NCBI GenBank assembly: GCA_040222275.1
Contig: JAVKDJ010000094.1
Coordinates: 297,199 to 361,198, forward strand
Reading direction: 5' to 3'
Origin: CAXBNB01 sp040222275
Lineage (GTDB): Bacteria > Bacteroidota > Bacteroidia > Cytophagales > Cyclobacteriaceae
Length of the DNA stretch: 64,000 nucleotides
This document shows positions 41,984 through 51,040 of the stretch, piece after piece. Under the pieces are notes generated by a model. The model was not told where the DNA came from. It saw only the letters and a list, made by a program, of their open reading frames with translations, and made no database searches. How positions within the stretch are numbered: position 1 is the stretch's first letter; each line of letters begins with the position of its first letter. The translations under genes and the position numbers were made by a program.

Positions 41984-43135
41984 ATGACTGACCAACTTCT
42001 GACCAAGCTACAAGAAAGAAAAACATCGGGCAATGCAAGACGGCTGACATCTGGGGCCGGCCTGGTTGATTTTGTTTCCAACGATTATCTGGGATTGGCA
42101 CGGTCAGAAGAATTGTTTCGGAAAATTTCATCGTACGATTATTCCGGAATCATAAATAAAAACGGATCAGCTGGCTCCAGGCTACTGGCAGGCAACAGCC
42201 CGGAGCACGAACAACTGGAATCAAAATTGGCCAACATTTTTGAAGCCGAATCTGCCCTTTTATTCAACTCTGGCTACAGCGCCAACCTTGCGCTTGTCTC
42301 TTCCATACCACAAAAGGGAGATACCATTTTGTACGACAGCCTTTCACATGTTTGCCTCAAAGAAGGTGCATGGCTGAGCAAGGCCGACAGCATATCCTTC
42401 CGGCACAATGACTTGGAGGATTTGGAGTCTAAACTCAAACGTGCCAGGGGAACTATCTTCGTCATTATAGAATCTGTCTATTCCATGGATGGGGATTTAG
42501 TTCCTATCAAAGATATCATCAACCTGGCAAAAGGGTACGGCGGCCATTTGATTGTAGATGAAGCGCACAGTACAGGGGTAAATGGAAAAGATGGCGCAGG
42601 CCTGGTATGTGAGATGGGATTGGCCCATGAGTTTCTGGCCAGGGTTTATACCTTCGGAAAAGGGATGGGCGTACATGGTGCATGTATTTGTGGCGGTGCT
42701 GCTTTAATAGAATACCTGGTGAACTTCGGCAGGCCATTCATATATACAACAGCCCTGCCTATTCATGGTGTTTTTTCCATAGATGCCGCATTCGATTACC
42801 TGAAAGACCATATTCAACTTCAATCGTTATTGCGGGACAACATCCGGTTTTTCAACTCCCGGTATGATGAAGTCCTTGGCAAAGATTCATCATGGATCAA
42901 ACCCTATAGCGAAACTGCCATTCAGCCCATTATTATTCCGGGGAATGATAGGATCAAAGAAGTAGCCAATGAACTTCAAAAAGTAGGCCTGGACGTAAGG
43001 CCGGTACTCTCCCCTACTGTAAAGGCCGGCACGGAACGCTTGAGGATTTCCCTGCATACACACAACACACAAAAACAAATAGAAAAATTGATACAAGCCC
43101 TGGCCTCCTGCGCTGGGAGCTCCAAAAAAGATTGA
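41984..43135 (+). CDS. bioF: 8-amino-7-oxononanoate synthase (BioF-type)
   Basis: The 383 residues match the alpha-oxoamine synthase family: VDFVSNDYLGLAR (28-40), GSAGSRLLAGNSPEHEQLE (61-79), LFNSGYSANLAL, IIESVYSMDGDLVPIKDI, the PLP-ring DEAHSTG (192-198) and the Schiff-base Lys226 in YTFGKGMGVHGA. Family members include BioF, KBL and HemA; the two following genes, bioD and bioA, identify this as BioF. It condenses pimeloyl-ACP or -CoA with L-alanine. It starts the three-gene biotin operon with nine bases to bioD. Confidence 0.94.
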   Translation: MTDQLLTKLQERKTSGNARRLTSGAGLVDFVSNDYLGLARSEELFRKISSYDYSGIINKNGSAGSRLLAGNSPEHEQLESKLANIFEAESALLFNSGYSANLALVSSIPQKGDTILYDSLSHVCLKEGAWLSKADSISFRHNDLEDLESKLKRARGTIFVIIESVYSMDGDLVPIKDIINLAKGYGGHLIVDEAHSTGVNGKDGAGLVCEMGLAHEFLARVYTFGKGMGVHGACICGGAALIEYLVNFGRPFIYTTALPIHGVFSIDAAFDYLKDHIQLQSLLRDNIRFFNSRYDEVLGKDSSWIKPYSETAIQPIIIPGNDRIKEVANELQKVGLDVRPVLSPTVKAGTERLRISLHTHNTQKQIEKLIQALASCAGSSKKD

Positions 43136-43144
43136 CAAGAGCCA

Positions 43145-43747
43145 ATGGCAAACCGATATTTTATTACAGGAATAGATACAGACAGTGGCAAGACACTCGT
43201 GTCGGCTATACTCGCACAAGCCATTGGGGCAGACTACTGGAAACCCGTCCAAGCAGGCAGACCAACCGATAGTGACTTTATTCGAAAAATGACGGATGAG
43301 GAGGTACTGGTTCACCCCGAAGGCATTATGCTGGAACACCCCATGTCGCCACACGCAGCAGCGAAGCTGGAAAACCGGGACATTTCCGTTGGTGGCCTCT
43401 CCCTGCCCAAAACGGAAAACACACTGATCGTAGAAGGGGCTGGTGGCATCATGGTACCCATCAATGACAATGAATTGGTGATTGATGTAGCAAGCAAATT
43501 TGACCTGGAGGTGATACTCGTATCAAGAAACTATCTGGGCAGCATCAACCATACCCTGCTTTCTATCGACTACCTCAAAAGAAACCATTTCAACATCAAA
43601 GGAATCGTGTTTAATGGCCCACCCACTCCTTCAACAGAAGAATATATACTGGGCTATTCTGGACTCAAATGCCTGTTCAGGGTAAGTGAGCTCGAAACCA
43701 TAACACAGGAAACCATCAAAGAAATCTCAAAATCCATTCAAATTTAG
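43145..43747 (+). CDS. bioD: Dethiobiotin synthetase
   Basis: The 200-residue protein begins RYFITGIDTDSGKTLVSAI, a BioD P-loop variant with Asp-Ser where many family members have Glu-Val or Thr-x-Val before GKT. YWKPVQAGRPTDSDF and LIVEGAGGIMVPIN contain the substrate-binding Lys and the Glu-Gly-Ala-Gly-Gly motif. It closes the ureido ring of dethiobiotin from 7,8-diaminononanoate, carbon dioxide and ATP. It is somewhat short (E. coli BioD is 225 residues), lacking the C-terminal end. It lies four bases upstream of bioA. Confidence 0.94.
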   Translation: MANRYFITGIDTDSGKTLVSAILAQAIGADYWKPVQAGRPTDSDFIRKMTDEEVLVHPEGIMLEHPMSPHAAAKLENRDISVGGLSLPKTENTLIVEGAGGIMVPINDNELVIDVASKFDLEVILVSRNYLGSINHTLLSIDYLKRNHFNIKGIVFNGPPTPSTEEYILGYSGLKCLFRVSELETITQETIKEISKSIQI

Positions 43748-43751
43748 TACT

Positions 43752-45017
43752 ATGTCCACTGACAATTCATTGATCTGGCACCCATTCACACCACTCATTA
43801 CAGAAAACGAACCATTACGCATCACCAAAGGAAAAGGAGCTTCGCTTTTTACAGCCGACGGGCAGGAAATAATAGATGCGGTTTCGTCGTGGTGGGTAAG
43901 CATACACGGCCATGGCAATGAGGCCATTGCAGAAGCCATTCATCAACAAGCCCTTACGCTGGAACACGTGATCTTCGCTGGTTTCACCCACGATCCGGCT
44001 CTTACTTTGGTTGGAAACCTTAAAAAAATATTGCCTTCTGAGATCAAAAAATTCTTCTTTTCAGATGATGGCAGCACCTCCATAGAAGTTGCGCTCAAAA
44101 TGGGCTTTCAGTATTGGTACAATCAGGGCAAACAAAACAAAACCAAAGTCATAGCCTTGAGAGGGGCCTACCATGGCGACACATTCGGCTCTATGTCGGT
44201 AGGCGACCGTAGTGTCTTCACCAAACCTTTTTTTCCCTTCTTGTTTGATATTGAGTTATTGGATTTTCCTTTTGAGGAAAACGAAGATGAGGTAGTATCC
44301 CAATTTGAAAAAATAATCGAACATGACGACATAGCCTCCTTCATTTTTGAGCCACTCGTGCAGGGTGCCGGAGGGATGCGCATGTACAGCCCCAAAGTAC
44401 TGGACAGGCTCATCGACCTGGCCAAGGCCAGGGGCATCATCTGTATTGCCGATGAAGTGATGACTGGGTTTGGGCGGACCGGCAAGCTCTTTGCCACCGA
44501 CCATTTGCGCAACAACGCTGACATCATGTGCCTGTCGAAAGGACTAACGGGCGGTACCATGGCCATGGGCATAACAGCGTGCTCGCAAAAAATAGTTGAT
44601 GCTTTCGAAAGTGATGAATTGAGCAAGGCACTATTGCATGGGCATTCCTACACCGGCAATCCTATAGCCTGTGCGGCGGCCAATGCGAGTTTTGATATCC
44701 TGATGGACCAATCCTATACAGATTTCCGAAACAGGATCAACACCCAGCATAATGCCTTCGCAGAAAAATTAAGGGAATCTGCTTCGGTAGAAAATATTCG
44801 CATTTTGGGGACAATCCTGGCTTTTGATATCAAAAACGATGGTGAAACATCCTACGACAATGAAATCCGAAAAAAGATATTCCCCTATTTCATACGAAAA
44901 AACATCCTACTCAGACCCCTGGGAAATGTCATCTACATTATGCCTCCTTATGTTATTTCAGAAGCTCAGTTGGAGGAAGTGTATGAAGCCATTCTCACTT
45001 TCTTGTCAGAGTTGTAG
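43752..45017 (+). CDS. bioA: Adenosylmethionine-8-amino-7-oxononanoate aminotransferase
   Basis: The 421-residue class III aminotransferase has the BioA N-terminus IWHPFTPL, then DAVSSWWVSIHGHGN (42-56), FSDDGSTSIEVALKM (103-117), RGAYHGDTFGSMSVG (137-151), DEVMTGFGRTGKLFATD (234-250) and the PLP Lys263 in CLSKGLTGG. The tryptophan pair SWW is typical of the SAM-using BioA. It is the last gene of bioF-bioD-bioA; bioB and the pimelate genes (bioC/bioH) are not in this window. It is convergent with fabF, 39 bases apart. Confidence 0.95.
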   Translation: MSTDNSLIWHPFTPLITENEPLRITKGKGASLFTADGQEIIDAVSSWWVSIHGHGNEAIAEAIHQQALTLEHVIFAGFTHDPALTLVGNLKKILPSEIKKFFFSDDGSTSIEVALKMGFQYWYNQGKQNKTKVIALRGAYHGDTFGSMSVGDRSVFTKPFFPFLFDIELLDFPFEENEDEVVSQFEKIIEHDDIASFIFEPLVQGAGGMRMYSPKVLDRLIDLAKARGIICIADEVMTGFGRTGKLFATDHLRNNADIMCLSKGLTGGTMAMGITACSQKIVDAFESDELSKALLHGHSYTGNPIACAAANASFDILMDQSYTDFRNRINTQHNAFAEKLRESASVENIRILGTILAFDIKNDGETSYDNEIRKKIFPYFIRKNILLRPLGNVIYIMPPYVISEAQLEEVYEAILTFLSEL

Positions 45018-45056
45018 GTGAAAGGTCCAAAGAGCCCCCCACCTCCACTCCTAAAT

Positions 45057-46301
45057 TTACGGTATGGCCCTAAACGCTGCAATGGCATTGTGCCCACCGA
45101 AACCAAATGTATTGCTCATGGCAAGGGAAACTTTGCAATCCCTGGCCTCACCGGTAACAATCGAAATATCACCTGGCAGTTTGTCATCAATAGTGGTCGT
45201 ATTGATCGTAGGTGGAATGATATTGTCTTGAATGGCTTTGATGCAGAGTATGGCTTCAGCAGCTCCGGCTGCTCCCAGCAAATGACCTGTCATCGACTTG
45301 GTGGCACTCACTTTGAGGTTTTCCGGCTTATCGCCAAACACATTTCGGATGGCATTGACTTCACTTATATCCCCCACTGGCGTTGAGGTAGCGTGCGCAT
45401 TCAGGTAGTCCACCTCATCAGCATTGCATCCTGCTTCTTCCAGGGTTTGTTCTATCGCCTTTGAAGCCCCTATTCCCTCGGGGTGTGTGGCCGAAATATG
45501 ATAAGCATCAGCAGTCATGGAGGCTCCTGCCACTTCCGCATATATCTTTGCCCCCCTCTTTTTGGCATGTTCGTATTCTTCCAGTATGAGTGCTCCAGCA
45601 CCTTCGCCCATTACGAAACCATCACGGTCCACATCAAAAGGGCGAGAAGCTTCGGTGGGGTGTTCGTTGTTGGTAGATAGGGCTTTCATGGCACCAAAGC
45701 CACCCATAGACGCCTCTGAAATCGGAGATTCCGAACCTCCGGCTACAATCACTTTGGCTTTGCCCAGCCTGATGTAGTTGAAGGCATCCATTATGGCAGA
45801 ATTGGAAGTGGCACAAGCTGAAACGGTGGTGTAGTTGATACCCATCAGCCCAAATTTGAGCGAGATCATCCCTGAAGCCATATTGGAAATCAGTCTGGTA
45901 ATGAAAAACGGGCTAAAACGGGGCACTTCACCATTCTTGACATATTCCTTCACTTCCTCTTCGAATGTGCCCATTCCTCCCTGTCCGGATCCCCAGACCA
46001 CTCCCACATCAAATGGTGACATGGTTTCCAGGTCAATACCACTGTCGTGCATGGCCTCAGTAGCTACATGCAACGCGTATTGCGTAAAAAGGTCACTCCT
46101 CTTGATTTCATTGCGCTCAAGGTATTTTTTAGGGTCAAAATCCTTTACCTCACATGCAAATTTCGTTTTGAAGTTTTCCGTATTAAATTTTGTGATAAGC
46201 CCGGCACCACTCTTGCCTTCTACTGCGTTTTTCCAAAATTCATCTACAGAATTCCCTATGGGGGTCAGTGCCCCCAGTCCTGTTACTACTACCCTTTTCA
46301 T
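45057..46301 (-). CDS. fabF: Beta-ketoacyl-ACP synthase II
   Basis: The 414-residue thiolase-fold condensing enzyme shows VVTGLGALTPIGNSVDEFW, the nucleophile Cys163 in VSACATSNSAI, and catalytic His303 (NAHATSTPVGD) and His340 (SMTGHLLGAAGA). GFGGHNAIAAF lies at the C-terminus. It extends acyl-ACP by two carbons. No acpP or fabG is adjacent, unlike most primary fabF loci, so it may be a secondary or regulated copy. A TetR gene lies immediately upstream on the same strand, and near-identical palindromes occur in front of both genes, implying direct TetR control. Confidence 0.94.
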   Translation of the reverse strand: MKRVVVTGLGALTPIGNSVDEFWKNAVEGKSGAGLITKFNTENFKTKFACEVKDFDPKKYLERNEIKRSDLFTQYALHVATEAMHDSGIDLETMSPFDVGVVWGSGQGGMGTFEEEVKEYVKNGEVPRFSPFFITRLISNMASGMISLKFGLMGINYTTVSACATSNSAIMDAFNYIRLGKAKVIVAGGSESPISEASMGGFGAMKALSTNNEHPTEASRPFDVDRDGFVMGEGAGALILEEYEHAKKRGAKIYAEVAGASMTADAYHISATHPEGIGASKAIEQTLEEAGCNADEVDYLNAHATSTPVGDISEVNAIRNVFGDKPENLKVSATKSMTGHLLGAAGAAEAILCIKAIQDNIIPPTINTTTIDDKLPGDISIVTGEARDCKVSLAMSNTFGFGGHNAIAAFRAIP

Positions 46302-46318
46302 ATTTAGTGTTATATTAT

Positions 46319-46332
46319 ACTTATTAGTAAGT
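46319..46332. promoter_or_regulatory. TetR operator copy in front of fabF
   Basis: ACTTATTAGTAAGT differs at one position from the perfect palindrome ACTTACTAGTAAGT at 46917-46930 upstream of the TetR gene. It lies 18 bases before the fabF ATG, where a bound repressor would block transcription. Confidence 0.65.
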
Positions 46333-46352
46333 AAGTTTTTGTTACAAATTTT

Positions 46353-46901
46353 TTATGTTGTTTTTAGGATGGCTTCAATTACATTTTTCAAAACATCCCT
46401 TCCTGTCACCTTGTTCAGTATCAGGGAAGCCATCAGCGATGATATGATACAGTCTGCCTTTTCTTCTATGGATTCTGAAAAAGAAAACTCGTTTTGCCTC
46501 AGGCCTTTTTCCAGAACCCCACACAACCAATTTCTGATTTCATGACTGGCGCTGGTCAGTTCATTTCTCATTTCCTCGGGCAGGCTTTCAAAAGAAGACC
46601 CCATGGCACCCATAAAACAAACCAGGCTGTCTTCTCTACTCAGGGTATAAACTTCAATAAACTTGAGCAACTGGTCTTTGGCCGGATTGTTTCTGGTAGC
46701 TTCGGCAAAAGCCTGTAGGTTTGCCCTGTTTCTGTCTATGACAGCATTACCAATATCTTTTTTGGCAGGAAAGTAATAATGAACTGCAGCGTTCTTAATA
46801 TTAAGCGGAGTAGAAATGTCCTTATAACTAAAGGCATTATACCCTTTCGTTCGTATCAGCTTTTCAGCCAGATCCAGAATTTCCTTTCTCATTTCGGACA
46901 T
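46353..46901 (-). CDS. TetR/AcrR-family regulator
   Basis: The N-terminal helix-turn-helix is clear: MRKEILDLAEKLIRTKGYNAFSYKDISTPLNIKNAAVHYYFPAKKDIGNAVI (about 4-55). The C-terminal part (60-182) is an all-helical ligand and dimerisation domain. The 182-residue length is typical. Matching palindromes sit before its own start and in the 51-base gap to fabF, so it probably represses itself and fabF. Acyl-CoA or acyl-ACP ligands are plausible given the target, but this is inference. Confidence 0.92.
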   Translation of the reverse strand: MSEMRKEILDLAEKLIRTKGYNAFSYKDISTPLNIKNAAVHYYFPAKKDIGNAVIDRNRANLQAFAEATRNNPAKDQLLKFIEVYTLSREDSLVCFMGAMGSSFESLPEEMRNELTSASHEIRNWLCGVLEKGLRQNEFSFSESIEEKADCIISSLMASLILNKVTGRDVLKNVIEAILKTT

Positions 46902-46909
46902 GTTGCAAA

Positions 46910-46933
46910 CATACTTACTTACTAGTAAGTATG
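46910..46933. promoter_or_regulatory. Operator palindrome upstream of the TetR gene
   Basis: CATACTTAC (46910-46918) and GTAAGTATG (46925-46933) are perfect inverted arms around six bases. Inside them ACTTACTAGTAAGT (46917-46930) is a second perfect palindrome. It lies nine bases before the TetR ATG and has a sister copy before fabF. Confidence 0.7.
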
Positions 46934-46949
46934 CAAACTTTCCGTCGCA

Positions 46950-47699
46950 TTACATATACCCTACCCGGAGATACACCGGCCAGGTTACTTCTTTCTTTTT
47001 CTCTATTGTACCCCAGGCAGCTTCCATCTTTTGTTGGATGATACCAACCGGGTCTGTACGATGATCCTTTATATAGTTTTTCACAGCCGACCAGGTGCGC
47101 AGATAGGCAAGGTAGTCGTTCATATCATAGTTCAAGGTGATTCTAAATTGCGGCACTACTATTTCTTCAACAAACGGAATCGGAACGTTCTGATATTTTG
47201 CCTCCACATACCTCCTCTCCGGTGGCCAATATTTTCCTACTATCTCCGTATAAAACTCTTCGGTAACTGCATCTACTTCGGGACTTATGTTGGCCAGGGT
47301 GTAGGTCCAAATAGCAAGAATGCCTTTCGGTTTTAGAACGCGTTTTACTTCTGAGAAAAATAGAGGAAAATCAAACCAATGCAATGCCTGGGCCACCGCC
47401 ACAAGGTCGAATGACTGATCGGTGGCCGGGCAGCTTTCTGCCCTGGACACATGGTAGGTGACCCTATCATGTGGTACGGCTGCTTTGATTTGGTTGGCAC
47501 TGGGGTCGGTGGCCAGCACCTGATTGAAGTGCCTGGCCAGTTTTATGGCGCATTGCCCATTGCCGGTACCAGCATCCCAGGCTTTTACATGCTCCTGGCT
47601 TAAGTCCGACAAGAATTCATATAGCTGGTCAGGGTAATCAGGCCGGTATTTACGGTATTCTGGGGAATGTCCGGAGAAATGGTCTTTGAATGTGGTCAT
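46950..47699 (-). CDS. Class I SAM-dependent methyltransferase
   Basis: The start at 47699 (MTTFKDHFSGHSPEYRKYRPDYP) gives 249 residues; a longer frame reaching 48017 would overlap the neighbouring permease gene and is not credible. SAM-binding motifs are VKAWDAGTGNGQCAIKL (about 38-54), LATDPSANQI and FDLVAVAQALHWFDFPLFF. The N-terminus and 'AQALHWFD' resemble the YcgJ/trans-aconitate methyltransferase-like group acting on small molecules. The substrate is unknown. It is read in the same direction as the TetR gene but separated from it by the operator region. Confidence 0.88.
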   Translation of the reverse strand: MTTFKDHFSGHSPEYRKYRPDYPDQLYEFLSDLSQEHVKAWDAGTGNGQCAIKLARHFNQVLATDPSANQIKAAVPHDRVTYHVSRAESCPATDQSFDLVAVAQALHWFDFPLFFSEVKRVLKPKGILAIWTYTLANISPEVDAVTEEFYTEIVGKYWPPERRYVEAKYQNVPIPFVEEIVVPQFRITLNYDMNDYLAYLRTWSAVKNYIKDHRTDPVGIIQQKMEAAWGTIEKKKEVTWPVYLRVGYM

Positions 47700-47893
47700 T
47701 GGAGTGCAGTGGTTATTAACACTATGGGGATTGTTTGTAATTTTAAAAACCTCTGATTCCTTCAAAAACCCAGCCCTGTATGATCCGGCAGGCATTAAAG
47801 TTATCACATTTAAAAGTAGTTGGGTTAATGGGATCATCAAAAGCTTTACCAAACTTTGAAAGTTCGGTACAGCTATAAGTACCCACCCTTTCG

Positions 47894-49111
47894 TCAATCG
47901 AATTTGATGGCAGCTATTGGCTTTATTCTTGAAATGACCAAAGTAGGGATACCCAGTGCCATGCTGACTACCACAAAAGTGAGTATATTGAGCCCGATCA
48001 GTGCCACAAAATCCCAATGTATCGGCACAAAGTACATGTAGTAATTTTCAGGATCTAACGGGATCAGTTTAAACTCATCTTGCAGGTAGGCTACCACTAT
48101 CGCAACGATATTGCCCCACAAAAGCCCTTTTCCTATCAATAGCATTCCATTGTACACAAATATCCTTTTGATCTGCCTTCTGGGTGACCCAAGGGCTTGC
48201 AACACTCCCACCATATTGGTGCGCTCCATAATCAGAATGAGCAGGATAGAAATCATATTGATCACACTGACTATGAGCAACAGTGCAAGAAAAACACCTA
48301 CATTTTGATTGAGCAAGTTAAGCCAATCAAAGAGCTGGATGTATTTGTCGCTTATTTTATCTACGAACAGGTTCATGTCGATCATATTAAACAGGTCTTC
48401 CTCTGCCTCTTCCATCTTGTTGGGATCTTTGATAAAAACCTCATATCCCCCAACCAGGGTATCCGCCCAGTTGTTCATACGCCGCACAAGCCCGATATCA
48501 CCCATGATCAATTGTTTATCAAATTCCTCCAGGCCGGTTTCATATATACCCGTAATCAAAAGCCTCCTCGTTCTTGGTGGGTTTTGGACAAAGGAAATAA
48601 AGACCTTGTCATTGACATTCAGCCTCAGCGATCTGGATATTTTTCTGCTTATGATCACCTCCTGGCTGTATGTAGAATCATCGAAATGAAACAACCGTCC
48701 TTCGACCATGTTGGGACTGAAACGAGTAGTATCGAAATTTCTCCCCACCCCTTTGAATATAACACCCTGTACTTCCTCATCTGTTTTTAACAAACCTGCT
48801 TTGTGGGCAAAGTCCTGCACATGGTCTATGTAGTCCAGGTCTTTATAAAATTTATTGAAATCGGAATTGGTACTGACAGCTGGCTCTTCCATCGAATTGC
48901 CAAAATTGTACTTGGTAACTTCCAGATGCCCTTTGAAATTATATACCTTGTTTTTGATGGTCTCTTTAAAGCCTCCCAGAATAAAAAATGCCAAAATCAT
49001 GGCGGCCAGGCTCACTGCAATGCTTACCACGGCTATTCTGGAAATAATGGAAGAAAAAGACGACTGATTGTCGCTGGTAATCCGGCGCGATATGAAATAG
49101 GGAAGGTTCAA
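47894..49111 (-). CDS. LolC/LolE-like ABC transporter permease (FtsX superfamily)
   Basis: Four transmembrane helices (about 24-50, 268-292, 315-345, 370-392) flank a large periplasmic MacB-like domain (55-260), the standard FtsX/LolE topology. VVSIAVSLAAMILAFFILGGFKETIKNKVYNF and ILLILIMERTNMVGVLQALGSPRRQIKRIFVYNG are strongly conserved in this family. The 405-residue length is normal. Lol permeases release lipoproteins from the inner membrane for transfer to the outer membrane; the ATPase partner (LolD) is not adjacent. A related envelope export role is possible. Confidence 0.9.
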   Translation of the reverse strand: MNLPYFISRRITSDNQSSFSSIISRIAVVSIAVSLAAMILAFFILGGFKETIKNKVYNFKGHLEVTKYNFGNSMEEPAVSTNSDFNKFYKDLDYIDHVQDFAHKAGLLKTDEEVQGVIFKGVGRNFDTTRFSPNMVEGRLFHFDDSTYSQEVIISRKISRSLRLNVNDKVFISFVQNPPRTRRLLITGIYETGLEEFDKQLIMGDIGLVRRMNNWADTLVGGYEVFIKDPNKMEEAEEDLFNMIDMNLFVDKISDKYIQLFDWLNLLNQNVGVFLALLLIVSVINMISILLILIMERTNMVGVLQALGSPRRQIKRIFVYNGMLLIGKGLLWGNIVAIVVAYLQDEFKLIPLDPENYYMYFVPIHWDFVALIGLNILTFVVVSMALGIPTLVISRIKPIAAIKFD

Positions 49112-49226
49112 GCAGGAATATCAATTATGGTTGGCTCATCCCATATTATGGGCACATTGCCAGTTGTTTTGATTTTTAGTGGATAAATTTGTTTACTTTA
49201 TCAGACTATTCAACGGACAAAAATAT

Positions 49227-50432
49227 ATGTATATATCTAACATCCAACATTTAATCTCCTACTTCTGTTTTGCTGCTATCATGTCGTGTCATGGCACCAC
49301 CCAAAAAAAAGCAGATCCCATTTCCCCGGAACCGGTGCAGGTCGTTACAGGTACTGAACAGGTAGATGCCTACCTGCCGCTGATTGAAAACAAAAAGGTA
49401 GGACTGCTGGTCAACCACACCTCTATGGTGGGAGAAGTACACTTGCTGGATACCCTCATAGCAATGGGTGTGGAAGTGGTAAAAATATATGCTCCGGAAC
49501 ATGGGTTTCGGGGTGATGCAGATGCCGGTGAACATATCGGCAACTCTGTGGATGCCAAAACGGGTGTGCCTGTCATTTCAGTTTATGGCGACCATAGAAA
49601 ACCCACCCCCGAAGACCTTGAAAATGTAGATGTCGTCATATTCGATAGTCAGGATGTAGGTGCCAGGTTTTTTACCTATTTCAGTGCCATGCAGTACATG
49701 ATGGAGGCTTGTGCTGAAAATGGTGTGGATTTGATCATTTTCGACAGGCCAAACCCCAATGGGCATTATGTAGATGGGCCTGTACTAGAAATGGAAAACA
49801 AATCGTATGTGGGTATGAACCCTATGCCTATTGTGCCGGGGCTTACTGCCGGGGAATATGCCCAAATGATTGTTGGGGAAAAGTGGATCAACCAGGCCGA
49901 ATCCCTTCAACTGACAGTGATCAAAATGGAAGGCTGGGACCATAACACGGCCTACTCACTCACAGTCAAGCCCTCCCCCAACCTACCTAATGACCAATCT
50001 ATTGCTTTGTATCCATCTATCTGTTTGTTTGAAGGCACCAAAGTAAGTGTGGGCCGTGGTACCATGATGCCGTTTCAAATCATTGGGCTACCAGATAGTA
50101 CCATGGGAAGTTTTTCTTTCAAACCAAGGAGTATAGAAGGCATGTCAAAATACCCTCCTTATCTCGATCAGGTCTGTTATGGATATGACCTCAGAAAGGT
50201 AAAGGTGGACAACAGGATTGACCTGGGCTATCTGATCGAATTTTACAACAAATCAAAAGACAAGGAAAGCTTCTTCAACAAGTACTTCGTAAAACTAGCT
50301 GGCACAAACCAGCTTCAGAAGCAAATAGAAGAAGGTAAAACCGAAAACGAAATCAGGCAAAGCTGGCAGGACGGGTTGGCATCATTCAAAGAAAAACGGA
50401 AGAAATACCTTTTGTACAAGGATTTCGAATGA
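49227..50432 (+). CDS. NamZ-type exo-beta-N-acetylmuramidase lipoprotein (DUF1343)
   Basis: From the ATG at 49227 a lipoprotein signal ends at AIMSC, 22 residues in. An upstream in-frame ATG at 49179 gives a poor leader. The mature protein has the NamZ pattern: KKVGLLVNHTSMVGEVHLLDTL, APEHGFRGDADAGEHIGNSVDAKTGVPVISVYG, DVVIFDSQDVGARFFTYFSAM, IFDRPNPNGHYVDGPVLE and ALYPSICLFEGTKVSVGRGT. NamZ (GH171) releases N-acetylmuramic acid from muropeptide glycans, a peptidoglycan recycling step first shown in Bacillus and found in Tannerella. A periplasmic, membrane-anchored location is expected. Confidence 0.92.
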   Translation: MYISNIQHLISYFCFAAIMSCHGTTQKKADPISPEPVQVVTGTEQVDAYLPLIENKKVGLLVNHTSMVGEVHLLDTLIAMGVEVVKIYAPEHGFRGDADAGEHIGNSVDAKTGVPVISVYGDHRKPTPEDLENVDVVIFDSQDVGARFFTYFSAMQYMMEACAENGVDLIIFDRPNPNGHYVDGPVLEMENKSYVGMNPMPIVPGLTAGEYAQMIVGEKWINQAESLQLTVIKMEGWDHNTAYSLTVKPSPNLPNDQSIALYPSICLFEGTKVSVGRGTMMPFQIIGLPDSTMGSFSFKPRSIEGMSKYPPYLDQVCYGYDLRKVKVDNRIDLGYLIEFYNKSKDKESFFNKYFVKLAGTNQLQKQIEEGKTENEIRQSWQDGLASFKEKRKKYLLYKDFE

Positions 50433-50466
50433 TGGGGTGGCGCAGGTATAGCTGCCAAAAAGTGAT

Positions 50467-50874
50467 CTATTCCTTTTTGGCTTCAACGCCTTTTCCGGCT
50501 GAGGCCCAAGCCCCCATTCCCCCTTTTAAATCATACACTTCAGCGAACCCTGCGTCCAGCATCAGTTTGGCCGCTTTGCCACTTCTACCTCCTCCTGCAC
50601 AATAAACCATATACTTTTTGGATTTGTCCAACTTAGGAAGGTTCCTGGAAAATTCACCAGAATTAAAATCCATTTGCTTTGCTCCGGCAATTATACCATT
50701 CGCTACTTCATTATCTGTTCGCAAGTCCAATAGAATGGCATCTTTGGTCGATTTCATCTTCTTCTCGAACTCATCAGCTGTCAACAACTCCGAAACAGGT
50801 TGGGAATTTGTGGAGTTACATCCGTAAATAGTCAATATAAACAGCACAGCTCCTATCGTTCTAATATTTTTCAT
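50467..50874 (-). CDS. Rhodanese-like lipoprotein
   Basis: The start at 50874 gives a lipoprotein signal ending IYGC (Cys19). The single rhodanese domain has ILLDLRTDNEVANG, a MVYCAGGGRSGKAA active-site loop with the sulfur-carrying Cys92, and a final GGMGAWASAGKG. The 135 or so residues are normal for a single-domain sulfurtransferase. Export to the periplasm suggests sulfide, thiosulfate or cyanide handling rather than cytosolic sulfur transfer. A hairpin GCCAAAAAG/CTTTTTGGC (50454-50481) straddles its stop codon and may end both convergent transcripts. Confidence 0.9.
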   Translation of the reverse strand: MKNIRTIGAVLFILTIYGCNSTNSQPVSELLTADEFEKKMKSTKDAILLDLRTDNEVANGIIAGAKQMDFNSGEFSRNLPKLDKSKKYMVYCAGGGRSGKAAKLMLDAGFAEVYDLKGGMGAWASAGKGVEAKKE

Positions 50875-51040
50875 TCCTCTCGTATTTGATTTCATTGTAA
50901 ATTAAAGCATTAAATGACAAAAAACTGAATCCCTGATTGGTTGGTGATCACCGGCAAACAATAAGCATTGATCAGTAACTGGTTTTCTATTAAATTCACA
51001 TACCTACTATCAGGGGCTATGAATGAGCACCTGCTTCATC

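Noticed and set aside
46950..47699. BioC assignment for the methyltransferase near the biotin genes
   Set aside because: Its N-terminus and core resemble YcgJ/TMT-like methyltransferases, and fabF and the TetR gene separate it from bioFDA on the other strand.
47700..48017. N-terminal extension of the methyltransferase
   Set aside because: The extra 106 residues lack any domain and overlap the 3' end of the LolE-like gene; the ATG at 47699 fits family N-termini.
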